DNA of 13,133 bases from Clostridia bacterium (GTDB lineage Bacteria; Bacillota; Clostridia; Christensenellales; Borkfalkiaceae): positions 1 to 13,133 of the forward strand of contig JAGAUH010000094.1 of assembly GCA_017620875.1 (NCBI GenBank). Direction: 5' to 3'. A program made the position numbers and the translations under genes. Under the pieces are notes generated by a model. The model worked only from the letters and a program-made list of their open reading frames with translations. It was not told the DNA's origin and made no database searches. Each line of letters opens with the position of its first letter. The stretch's first letter is position 1. This document shows, one piece after another, positions 6,613-13,133 of the stretch.

Positions 6613-7571
6613 TTTGTTTCCCCTTCGGCTTTTGTATACGCCTTGATAATTTCCATAACTAAACTATGCCTTACTACGTCTTTACTAGTTAGTTTAACTA
6701 TGCCTATTTGATTAATATTTTTTAAAATTTGCGTTGCGTGTATAAGTCCGCTCTTTTTACCCTTTGGCAAGTCTATTTGAGTAACGTCTCCGGTTATTAC
6801 CATACGGCTACCCTCTCCCATACGGGTTAAAAACATTTTCATTTGTTCTTTAGTGGTGTTTTGTGCTTCGTCTAAAATAATAAAAGCGTTGTTTAAAGTT
6901 CTACCGCGCATATATGCTAGCGGTGCAATTTCTATAACGCCCCTTTCTATTAATTTTTGATAGTTTTCTAGCCCGAACATTTCTTGCAACGCGTCGTATA
7001 GCGGTCTTAAATAAGGGTCTACTTTACTTTGTAAATCGCCCGGTAAAAACCCCAAACTCTCGCCCGCTTCTACAGCCGGTCTTGTTAATATTATTTTTTC
7101 TACTTGTTTAGTCTTATAAGCCGAAACCGCCTTTGCAACCGCAAGATAAGTTTTACCCGTACCCGCAGGACCTATGCCAAAAACTATTTCGTTTTTACTA
7201 ATACTATCTACGTACGCCTTTTGCCCCAAGGTTTTTGCCTTTATTTGCTTCCCCTTAGAAGTTATTGCAATAACTCCGCCAAGTATTTGCTCTAAACAAT
7301 CTATCCTGTCTTCTTTGGCAAGTTCTATGCAGTATAAAATACTAGTTTTATCTATATTTTCGCCCTTTTCTATAACGTCGGCAAGTTTTTCTAAAACGGA
7401 AATAGCAAGGTTTGCATTTTCTTCTTCTCCGCTAACTTTTATAACGTTGTTGTCGGTATAAATTAGCGTTGCCGTCTCTAAGGCGATTAGGTTTAGGTTT
7501 TTATCGAAACTGCCAACCAAATTGGCTAGCGTAGACAAACTAAAAACCCTTGTTTCTAAAGTTTTTTTCAA
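6609..7571 (-). CDS. phoH: PhoH-like ATPase
   Basis: PhoH family protein (320 residues), a cytoplasmic P-loop ATPase related to the N-terminal part of superfamily 1 helicases. Its role is poorly defined, with links to RNA metabolism because it sits next to ybeY in many genomes. An N-terminal KH-like region (about 1-100) precedes the ATPase core. Walker A is GPAGTGKT (134-141), and Walker B is IILDEAQN (231-238). Other PhoH landmarks are LTRPAVEAGESLGFLPGD (162-179), YMRGRTLNN (220-228), RMVITGDVTQIDLP (256-269) and the closing SLVMEIIKAY. The start is TTG, not ATG. It is supported by AGGAGA 7 bases upstream, and its last two bases plus the next A form the yqfD stop (TTGA overlap). It overlaps pgpH by four bases at its end. 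Confidence 0.95.
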   Translation of the reverse strand: MKKTLETRVFSLSTLANLVGSFDKNLNLIALETATLIYTDNNVIKVSGEEENANLAISVLEKLADVIEKGENIDKTSILYCIELAKEDRIDCLEQILGGVIAITSKGKQIKAKTLGQKAYVDSISKNEIVFGIGPAGTGKTYLAVAKAVSAYKTKQVEKIILTRPAVEAGESLGFLPGDLQSKVDPYLRPLYDALQEMFGLENYQKLIERGVIEIAPLAYMRGRTLNNAFIILDEAQNTTKEQMKMFLTRMGEGSRMVITGDVTQIDLPKGKKSGLIHATQILKNINQIGIVKLTSKDVVRHSLVMEIIKAYTKAEGETK

Positions 7572-8437
7572 ATTAAATCTCCTATGGTAATCACGTATTT
7601 TAAAGTAATAGTAACCGTGTTGTCTTGCTTTGTTATTTCTTGCAAAAGGTACTCTTGCTCACCGCAAAGTATTTTTGCTTTTGCTAAGGCAAAACTCTCT
7701 CTTTCTTGAGAAACGTAGGTATAAGTGCAAAGCATTTTTACGCTTGCCAAAACGAAAGTTTTGTAAACTTTTTCTTCTTCTACCTTTTCGCCACTAACTA
7801 TTATTTCGCCCTTTTTTACCTTGTCGCCAACCTTTTTTAAAGGGTAACCCCTAAGCACGCTTAAACTTAAAATTTCGCCGTCGCACTCGGCTAAAAGTTG
7901 CGTTTTGTCTTGGTTAATCCCACCGCTAAAAAAAGTAGATTTTTCCGCTTTAACAACGAGCGTATTTCCCCTTTTATATACCGAAGAATAACATATAAGC
8001 GGGTTTTCGGCATAAATTTCTTCTTGCAAAAGGTTTAAATTTATACTATTAAACCACCTGTATTTTTTTATATCGTTTTTGCTTAATACTTCTTTTATGC
8101 AAGGCGTTATACTGCTATCCGCTTCTATTTTAACGCTTAAAAGTAAGTTGTCTAGCGTAAAAGCGCTAACGGTAAAAATAATAGCACCAATAAATATACC
8201 TATATTTTTAACCACTTTATCTAGTATTGCGCTAAACCCTACTTTTTTTACCCTTTTATAATACCACGTTTTGCCAATTAAATCAATAAAGTTTTTTACG
8301 TGTTTATTTTCTATGGTTATAAAAATTTTGTCTTGACACTCTTTTAAATTGTAAAAAGGTATTTTTTTTAGGTTGAGTTTGTTTAGCAAAAGGGACAAGT
8401 TTTTTCCGCCGATTAAAAACGTTTCGCCGTTAATCAT
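7568..8437 (-). CDS. yqfD: Sporulation protein YqfD, short form
   Basis: YqfD family protein (289 residues), a membrane protein encoded beside phoH in most endospore formers and linked to the mother-cell sporulation programme; its biochemical role is unknown. A soluble N-terminal part (1-75) precedes a single membrane segment (about 78-100, IGIFIGAIIFTVSAFTLDNLLL). A region of FtsQ/POTRA-like appearance follows, then the characteristic stretch CDGEILSLSVLRGYPLKKVG (185-204) continuing into DKVKKGEIIVSG (205-216), a biotinyl-lipoyl-like beta hairpin. It is about 100 residues shorter than the B. subtilis protein (about 398); the C-terminal part appears reduced. The start overlaps the yqfC stop by eight bases (ATGATTAA), with only a weak GGTGG site, so translation is probably coupled to yqfC. 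Confidence 0.85.
   Translation of the reverse strand: MINGETFLIGGKNLSLLLNKLNLKKIPFYNLKECQDKIFITIENKHVKNFIDLIGKTWYYKRVKKVGFSAILDKVVKNIGIFIGAIIFTVSAFTLDNLLLSVKIEADSSITPCIKEVLSKNDIKKYRWFNSINLNLLQEEIYAENPLICYSSVYKRGNTLVVKAEKSTFFSGGINQDKTQLLAECDGEILSLSVLRGYPLKKVGDKVKKGEIIVSGEKVEEEKVYKTFVLASVKMLCTYTYVSQERESFALAKAKILCGEQEYLLQEITKQDNTVTITLKYVITIGDLI
7578..7583 (-). promoter_or_regulatory. Ribosome binding site supporting the TTG start of phoH
   Basis: The minus strand reads AGGAGA at 7583-7578, inside the yqfD reading frame and correctly spaced from the TTG at 7571-7569. It decides in favour of that TTG, since no ATG lies nearby. Confidence 0.75.
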
Positions 8438-8690
8438 TTTTTACCACCGACGATATTTTGCCCACTATAACCAAATCCCCAAGGCAATATTTTTTTATTA
8501 TAAGATTTTTTCCTTCTACCAAAATTTTTCCGCTAGAAACCCTAACTAAAACGCTAGTAGAAGTAAAACTTATAACGCTTTTAACCCCTTCTAAATACAC
8601 GCCCACTTCGCCAAGCATAACCGCCCTAAACGAATAAGGCATACCCTCTTGCAAGCCAAAATTTTGGCAAATATTATCTAAAAAACTCAT
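8430..8690 (-). CDS. yqfC: YqfC/YabP-family sporulation protein
   Basis: Small protein of 86 residues with the YabP/YqfC family plan: a short N-terminal segment, then PYSFRAVMLGEVGVYLEGVKSV (18-39), a strand region, and KILVEGKNLIIKKYCLGDLVIVGKI (about 54-78). This matches the family's alternating strand pattern with the conserved G.L.I.GK...I element. Members are found in endospore formers, are expressed in the mother cell, and include YabP, which is needed for spore coat or cortex maturation; YqfC itself has no defined activity. The gene directly precedes and overlaps yqfD, as in B. subtilis. AAGG lies 8 to 9 bases before the ATG. A 45-base spacer separates it from the upstream membrane-protein gene, and no confident separate promoter is visible there. 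Confidence 0.8.
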   Translation of the reverse strand: MSFLDNICQNFGLQEGMPYSFRAVMLGEVGVYLEGVKSVISFTSTSVLVRVSSGKILVEGKNLIIKKYCLGDLVIVGKISSVVKND

Positions 8691-8735
8691 AAACTTACCT
8701 TTTTAGTAGTTTATTAGTTTTAATGGTATAATATT

Positions 8736-9257
8736 CTAATTAAATAAAATTAAGTTTATTTTTTCTAGTTCGGTTTCCTTTAAAGGATAGCAAGTTTTTT
8801 TAGTTTCTTGGCTAGTGATATTTAGTGCAAAAACACCGCAAAACTTGGCTATTAAACTCGCCTTTATACTAAAAGTACACAAATTTTTATCTAAACTGCA
8901 ATAACTAATTTCTTCGTCTCGCTTAGTGGCTATTACAACGCTTTCTTCGGTTATATATAAGCAAGAATATTTTGCCCTATCCGCCCTATCTTTTACAACG
9001 GCAAACCAACTAGCAAAAGTTATTATATCAACTAGTATTTTAATTATAAACAAAACTATTGCAAGCCACCTTATTTCTTTAAAAACCGCGCTTATAATAC
9101 CTATCCCCAAAAAGCACATATCTAGCGACAAAACTAAAATTGCGGTAAAAAATATGATTAATACCATAGGTGCTTTATAAGGCGTTAGTTTACCAGTATA
9201 TAAAACTTGACTATTAGATAAAAAAGGCAAATCTTTTTCTACGTCTATTCTACTCAA
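8736..9257 (-). CDS. Small membrane protein with PH-like (DUF304-type) C-terminal domain
   Basis: A 173-residue protein I cannot name. An N-terminal soluble part (1-28) contains a VLYTGKLTPYKAP motif, and is followed by two hydrophobic stretches (about 31-59 and 64-87) that probably form a hairpin in the membrane. A cytoplasmic domain of about 85 residues follows. Its pattern YITEESVVIATKRDEEISYCSLDK...LIAKFCGVFALNITSQ resembles bacterial PH domains of the DUF304/YdbS-YdbT type, in which Y.VT..R....G......I.L..I precedes a short helix and a Gv..i.i strand. Function is unknown. The start is TTG at 9257, inside the end of recF (eight-base overlap TTGAGTAG), with AAGG 8 bases upstream. It lies between recF and yqfC, which I do not know as a standard position for such a gene. 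Confidence 0.75.
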   Translation of the reverse strand: MSRIDVEKDLPFLSNSQVLYTGKLTPYKAPMVLIIFFTAILVLSLDMCFLGIGIISAVFKEIRWLAIVLFIIKILVDIITFASWFAVVKDRADRAKYSCLYITEESVVIATKRDEEISYCSLDKNLCTFSIKASLIAKFCGVFALNITSQETKKTCYPLKETELEKINLILFN

Positions 9258-10341
9258 CTCTTTTTCCTTCTTCTATTTTAAATTTTTTATATTCTACCCC
9301 TTCGAAAATATCTTCTTCTAGGTAGGCGCAAGTAATTAAAGTTTGCATATTTTTAATTACTTCAACTAGTTTTTTCTGCCTAGGCTTATCTAATTCCGAA
9401 AAAACGTCGTCTAAAATAAGTATAGGGCTTTCGCCGTGCTTTTCTTTAAAAATTTCAACTTCGGCAAGTTTTAAGGCTAAAGCGGTGGTTCTTTGTTGCC
9501 CTTGAGAGCCAAAATGCTTTACGCTTTTGCCGTTTACCATTAGTTTAAGGTCGTCTCTATGCGGTCCGATAGAAGTATAACCCTTTTCGATATCGCCGTC
9601 TACCCCAAGCGTTAAATCTTGCAAAAAGTCGTTTACGATATCTTTTTCTTCGCCGTAATAATCGCTTTCGAACCCAACTTGCAAATCTTCTTTATCGTCG
9701 GTTAGATAAGCGTGATAATATCTCGCCTTTGGCGCAAGTTCTTTTAAAAATTTTAGCCTATCGCTAATAATTCTGCCCGCAACGGGGGCTAATTGCATAT
9801 ACCAAATTGGCAAAGTATCTTTTATAATCGGATAGTTTTGCGTTTTTAAAAGGTTGTTTCTTTGCAAAATTATTTTGCTATATTTTTGTAATGCGTAAAA
9901 ATAACTGCGCTTATATTGGGATATACTCATATCCATAAACCTACGCCTATCTTCCGGCGCGTCGCTAACAACCCTTAAAGAAGACGGAGAAAAAAATACA
10001 GTGCTAACGTTACCCATTAGTTCGCCTATTTTTTTAACTTCTACCCCGTTTAGTAAAATTTTCTTTTTTTCTTTGGCGTATAGTTTTGCCTCGATAGAAA
10101 CTTCTCCGTATCTAGTTTGAGCAATTAGGGCAAGGTTTCCTTTATCTTTTCCTAGGGTAAGCAAGTTTTTATCGTTGGTCTTTTTTTGAGAATATCCGGT
10201 AGAAAGATAAAACACGCCTTCTACCGCGTTGGTTTTACCTTGAGCGTTGCCACCGTATAGCACGTTTATTTTGTCAGAAAAATCAAATTCTTCTTTCTCG
10301 TAATTGGTCCAATTTTCTAAAGATAATTTTTTTATAAACAT
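9250..10341 (-). CDS. recF: DNA replication/repair protein RecF
   Basis: RecF (363 residues, normal length) is an SMC/ABC-like ATPase that binds gapped DNA with RecR and, with RecO, directs RecA loading at stalled forks. Visible motifs are Walker A GGNAQGKT (30-37), GPHRDD (259-264), the ABC signature SQGQQRT (279-285) and Walker B with D-loop ILILDDVFSELD (307-318). The start at 10341 follows an AAGGA with a longer than usual spacing (about 11-12 bases). It is the first gene of the long minus-strand chain and reads away from dnaA; in most Firmicutes recF lies downstream of dnaN on the same strand as dnaA. The stop overlaps the next gene by eight bases. A perfect consensus promoter lies just upstream. 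Confidence 0.96.
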   Translation of the reverse strand: MFIKKLSLENWTNYEKEEFDFSDKINVLYGGNAQGKTNAVEGVFYLSTGYSQKKTNDKNLLTLGKDKGNLALIAQTRYGEVSIEAKLYAKEKKKILLNGVEVKKIGELMGNVSTVFFSPSSLRVVSDAPEDRRRFMDMSISQYKRSYFYALQKYSKIILQRNNLLKTQNYPIIKDTLPIWYMQLAPVAGRIISDRLKFLKELAPKARYYHAYLTDDKEDLQVGFESDYYGEEKDIVNDFLQDLTLGVDGDIEKGYTSIGPHRDDLKLMVNGKSVKHFGSQGQQRTTALALKLAEVEIFKEKHGESPILILDDVFSELDKPRQKKLVEVIKNMQTLITCAYLEEDIFEGVEYKKFKIEEGKRVE

Positions 10342-10356
10342 AAATTAGTTTTTTCC

Positions 10357-10385
10357 TTGCTTTTTTGCCCCTTTTTATATATAAT
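10357..10385 (+). promoter_or_regulatory. Candidate promoter of dnaA-mnmG
   Basis: TTGCTT (10357-10362), a 17-base spacer and TATAAT (10380-10385) point toward dnaA. Initiation near 10392 would leave a leader of about 50 bases. The -35 is only a half match, but the -10 is perfect. Its -10 shares two bases with the opposing recF promoter. Confidence 0.55.
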
Positions 10386-10412
10386 TATAAATACTTATTT
10401 TTTTATTGTCAA
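10384..10412 (-). promoter_or_regulatory. Perfect consensus sigma-A promoter of recF and downstream genes
   Basis: The minus strand reads TTGACA (complement of 10407-10412), exactly 17 bases, then TATAAT (complement of 10384-10389): twelve of twelve consensus positions. Transcription would start near 10377, about 36 bases before the recF ATG. This suggests strong constitutive expression of the recF-to-recO chain unless it is repressed. Confidence 0.85.
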
Positions 10413-10432
10413 CAAAAGTTTAAATTTGGTGT

Positions 10433-10438
10433 AGGTGA
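10433..10438 (+). promoter_or_regulatory. Ribosome binding site of dnaA
   Basis: AGGTGA lies at 10433-10438, 3 bases before ATG at 10442 (5 bases when counted from AGGT). The spacing is slightly short but acceptable. Confidence 0.6.
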
Positions 10439-10441
10439 AGT

Positions 10442-11770
10442 ATGAAAATTTACGATATTTTATGGAACGATATACTTTCTAAGGTAGAAAACGACGTTAC
10501 AATGCTTGTTTACGATACTTATTTTAAACAAGTAAAGCCCGTTGATATTAAAGACGAGACTTTTATTTTGTCCGTTCCGTCCCAAACGGTTGCAGACGTA
10601 ATTACGGGTAGATATTCCGATTTGTTAGTTTCTGCAATAAAAGAAACCAATAGTGGGGCAAAAAACTTTTCTTTAACCATCGTCGGTCAAGAAGGTACTA
10701 TTTTCTCTAGCCAAGACGACGACGAAGATTTATCTTCTCCAATAGACCCTAACTACACCTTTGACAACTTTGTCGTTGGCGAATCTAACAGATATTTATA
10801 CGCCGCTGCAAAAGCAGTTTCTTCTAACCCCGGTAGCACTTATAACCCACTTTACATATACGGAGATACGGGACTAGGAAAAACCCACATAATGCACGCT
10901 ATTGCCAACGAAATTAAAGAAAAAAATCCCGAAATTAAAATTTTATACGCCACTTGCGAAAAGTTTACTACCGACTTAATTAGTCGTATTAAAACGGGAC
11001 AAGCATACGCAGGCGGGCAAAATTTTAGAGATAAATACCGCAAGGTAGACGTGCTTATTATAGACGATATCCAATTTTTAGCAAAAAAACAAACCACTCA
11101 AGAAGAATTTTTCCATACCTTTAACGAGTTATATAGTCAAAATAAGCAAATTATCCTTTCTTCCGACTGTAGACCTAGCGAAATAGAAACCCTTGCAGAA
11201 AGGCTACGTACACGTTTCGAAGGGGGACTTATGGCGCAGGTTATCGCGCCGGATATAGAAACCAAAATTGCAATATTGCAAAAAAAGGCGGAAAACAAAA
11301 AGGCTATTATTTCTTACGAAGTGGCAAACTTTATTGCAGAGCACTCTAACAACGATATCCGTAGTTTAGAAGGGCTTTTAAACAAAGTTATTTTTGCTAG
11401 CCTACTACACGAAAAACCAATAGATTTAGACCTAGCAATGCTAACGCTAAAACAAACTTCTACGATTGACAGTAGCGAAACTTTAACCGCCGACGATATT
11501 ATACAAGAAGTTTGCAAATTCTTTAATATTTCTAAAGCCGATATTACGGGTAAAAGAAGAAATAAAGAAATTGCTGAACCGCGTATGATTTGCGCTTATC
11601 TTATGACGGATATGCTTTCTTTACCGCTAGTGGCAATTGGTAAATCTTTGGGCGGTAGAGATTATACTACCATTATCCACGCAAGAGATACCGTAGCAGA
11701 AAGAATTAAGCAATCTACAAAAACGGCAACACAAGTAAACGATATTAAAAATTTAATTTTAAAGAAATAA
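10442..11770 (+). CDS. dnaA: Chromosomal replication initiator DnaA
   Basis: DnaA (442 residues, normal length) is the AAA+ ATPase that binds DnaA boxes at oriC and opens the duplex for helicase loading. Domain I covers about 1-80, followed by a short acidic linker (90-102, DDDEDLSSPIDP). Domain III starts at YTFDNFVVGESN (105-116) and holds Walker A GDTGLGKT (141-148), Walker B VLIIDD (204-209) and the arginine-finger box RLRTRF (254-259). Domain IV has the basic loop KRRNKEIAEPRM (371-382) and the DNA-reading signature GGRDYTTIIHA (404-414). DnaA genes commonly lie close to oriC, so this may be the origin region. However, the following gene is mnmG rather than dnaN, and the preceding spacer lacks a DnaA-box cluster. 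Confidence 0.98.
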   Translation: MKIYDILWNDILSKVENDVTMLVYDTYFKQVKPVDIKDETFILSVPSQTVADVITGRYSDLLVSAIKETNSGAKNFSLTIVGQEGTIFSSQDDDEDLSSPIDPNYTFDNFVVGESNRYLYAAAKAVSSNPGSTYNPLYIYGDTGLGKTHIMHAIANEIKEKNPEIKILYATCEKFTTDLISRIKTGQAYAGGQNFRDKYRKVDVLIIDDIQFLAKKQTTQEEFFHTFNELYSQNKQIILSSDCRPSEIETLAERLRTRFEGGLMAQVIAPDIETKIAILQKKAENKKAIISYEVANFIAEHSNNDIRSLEGLLNKVIFASLLHEKPIDLDLAMLTLKQTSTIDSSETLTADDIIQEVCKFFNISKADITGKRRNKEIAEPRMICAYLMTDMLSLPLVAIGKSLGGRDYTTIIHARDTVAERIKQSTKTATQVNDIKNLILKK

Positions 11771-11773
11771 CTT

Positions 11774-13133
11774 ATGACTTATTTTAACGAAGGCACTTTT
11801 GATGCGGTAGTAGTTGGTGCAGGTCACGCCGGGTGCGAAGCCGCCCTTGCCCTTGCAAGGACCAACCTATCCGTTGCCATTTTAACAACAGACCTTAACA
11901 ACGTAGCCTTTTTGGCGTGCAACCCTAGTATCGGTGGTACGGCAAAGGGGCATTTAGTACGTGAAATAGACGCTCTCGGTGGCGAAATGGGGTTAAATAT
12001 AGACAAAACTACCCTACAAATAAAAATGCTAAACTCCGGTAAAGGGGCGGCAGTACAATCGCTAAGGGCGCAAGCGGACAAATTTGCTTATCATACGCAA
12101 ATGAAAAAAACGCTAGAAAACACCCCTAACCTAAAACTATTGCAAAGCGAAGCAATTGATATTTTAGTAGAAGACGGAGCGGTTAGCGGCGTTGTTACTT
12201 CTTTTGGCGGACTTATTAAATGTAGGGCGGTGGTGCTTTGCACGGGCGTATATTTAAACGGAAGAATTATCGCGGGAGAATGGGATAAGTGGACAGGACC
12301 TAGCGGTTTTGCTAGCGCAACGGAACTAACCCAAAATCTTATAAAACTAGGCTTTAATATCCGCAGATTTAAAACGGGAACACCTGCAAGAGTTGACGCT
12401 AGAACAATAGACTTTTCTAAATTAGAAATACAAGAAGGCTCTACCGAAGTTTATCCTTTTAGTTTTTTAAGCGATAGCGTACCGCAAACTCAAACGCCTT
12501 GTTACCTTGCCTACACTAACGAAAAAACTCACGAAATAATAAGGGCTAATATGCATCGTTCTCCACTATACAACGGTAAAATTAGCGGAACGGGACCAAG
12601 ATATTGCCCTAGTATAGAAACCAAGGTAGAAAGGTTTGCCGATAAAGACAGACACCAACTATTTTTAGAACCGGAAGGGGCGGACACCAACGAAATTTAC
12701 GTGCAAGGTATGTCCACTTCTTTACCGCACGACGTACAACAACAAATGTACCGCTCTATAGAGGGGTTAGAAAACGTAGAGATTATGAGATACGCCTACG
12801 CTATCGAATACGACTGCATAGACTCGCTTGACTTATACCCTACTCTAGAATTTAAAAAGGTTAAAAACCTATATTGCGCAGGGCAAATAAACGGCTCTAG
12901 CGGATACGAAGAAGCAGGCGTTCCGGGACTTATAGCCGGACTTAACGCAAGTTTAAGGCTAAGGGGCAAAGAGCCTTTAATACTTGGTAGAGACCTTAGT
13001 TACGCCGGCGTTTTAATAGACGATTTAGTAACCAAAGGCACAAACGAGCCGTATCGTATTATGACAAGCCGTGCCGAATATAGGCTATTTTTAAGGCAAG
13101 ATAATGCCGATATTAGACTAACGGAAATTGGTA
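11774..13133 (+). CDS. mnmG: tRNA U34 carboxymethylaminomethyl-modifying enzyme MnmG, N-terminal 453 residues (runs off the window)
   Basis: MnmG (GidA) is the FAD-dependent partner of MnmE that installs the cmnm5 group on uridine 34 of certain tRNAs, using glycine and methylene-tetrahydrofolate. The FAD-binding Rossmann motif is VVVGAGHAG (12-20). ACNPSIGG (48-55) carries the conserved Cys49, and the first family signature [15 protein letters not shown] (274-288) carries Cys278. The second signature [17 protein letters not shown] (369-385) is complete. About 170 C-terminal residues should lie beyond the right edge, given a usual length near 625. It starts three bases after the dnaA stop with no clear Shine-Dalgarno sequence, so it is probably co-transcribed and translationally coupled with dnaA. 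Its usual partners mnmE and rsmG are not in the window and could follow on the right. Confidence 0.97.
   Translation, partial: MTYFNEGTFDAVVVGAGHAGCEAALALARTNLSVAILTTDLNNVAFLACNPSIGGTAKGHLVREIDALGGEMGLNIDKTTLQIKMLNSGKGAAVQSLRAQADKFAYHTQMKKTLENTPNLKLLQSEAIDILVEDGAVSGVVTSFGGLIKCRAVVLCTGVYLNGRIIAGEWDKWTGPSGFASATELTQNLIKLGFNIRRFKTGTPARVDARTIDFSKLEIQEGSTEVYPFSFLSDSVPQTQTPCYLAYTNEKTHEIIRANMHRSPLYNGKISGTGPRYCPSIETKVERFADKDRHQLFLEPEGADTNEIYVQGMSTSLPHDVQQQMYRSIEGLENVEIMRYAYAIEYDCIDSLDLYPTLEFKKVKNLYCAGQINGSSGYEEAGVPGLIAGLNASLRLRGKEPLILGRDLSYAGVLIDDLVTKGTNEPYRIMTSRAEYRLFLRQDNADIRLTEIG

Noticed and set aside
8691..8735. Possible promoter in the gap before yqfC (TATTAT on the minus strand)
   Set aside because: No acceptable -35 element at 16-18 bases and no recognisable sporulation-sigma motif; such AT-rich hexamers are common here.
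11673..11681. TTATCCACG, one mismatch from a DnaA box
   Set aside because: It encodes part of the conserved IIHA stretch in the DnaA signature, so protein conservation explains it, and no neighbouring copies exist.
11824..12081. Minus-strand open frame of 85 codons inside mnmG
   Set aside because: It overlaps the strongly conserved FAD-binding region of mnmG, which continues unbroken on the plus strand to the window edge.

Overview
The window reads as chromosomal housekeeping DNA from an uncultured, low-GC, anaerobic member of the Firmicutes, most likely class Clostridia. Four observations support this: AT-rich spacers, the B. subtilis-like cluster yqfC-yqfD-phoH-pgpH-ybeY-era-yqzL-recO (two members are of sporulation-associated families), strong AGGAG-type ribosome binding sites, and an oxygen-sensitive [FeFe] hydrogenase. 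The finer taxonomic placement is inference.

Layout. Positions 117-1520 (minus) encode a single-gene [FeFe] hydrogenase with group-B-like H-cluster motifs, which has its own promoter. Positions 1704-2678 (minus) encode an unrecognised lipoprotein with a repetitive, beta-helix-like body, followed by a strong hairpin terminator. From the recF promoter near 10390 down to the recO stop at 2915 runs a long minus-strand gene chain: recF, a small membrane protein with a PH-like (DUF304-type) tail, yqfC, yqfD, phoH, a short pgpH, ybeY, era, a 33-residue yqzL and recO. Most junctions overlap by 4 or 8 bases, and one or two hairpin terminators follow recO. Diverging on the plus strand are dnaA (10442-11770) and, 3 bases later, mnmG, which runs off the right edge.

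How the genes fit together. The chain combines ribosome and 16S rRNA maturation (ybeY, era), cyclic-di-AMP breakdown (pgpH), a PhoH-family ATPase, two YqfC/YqfD sporulation-type proteins and both recombination mediators recF and recO. The 100-base recF-dnaA spacer carries a perfect consensus sigma-A promoter toward recF and a weaker one toward dnaA, with overlapping -10 boxes. Initiation of replication and recombination/ribosome genes may therefore be transcriptionally linked.

What is unusual is arrangement rather than new gene families. dnaN is absent between dnaA and recF, recF is inverted, mnmG sits directly behind dnaA, and no cluster of DnaA boxes is visible. I found no mobile elements, CRISPR arrays, tRNA or rRNA genes, and no clear undescribed multi-gene system. 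The longest spacer (2679-2914) holds terminators and the 5' region of the lipoprotein gene.
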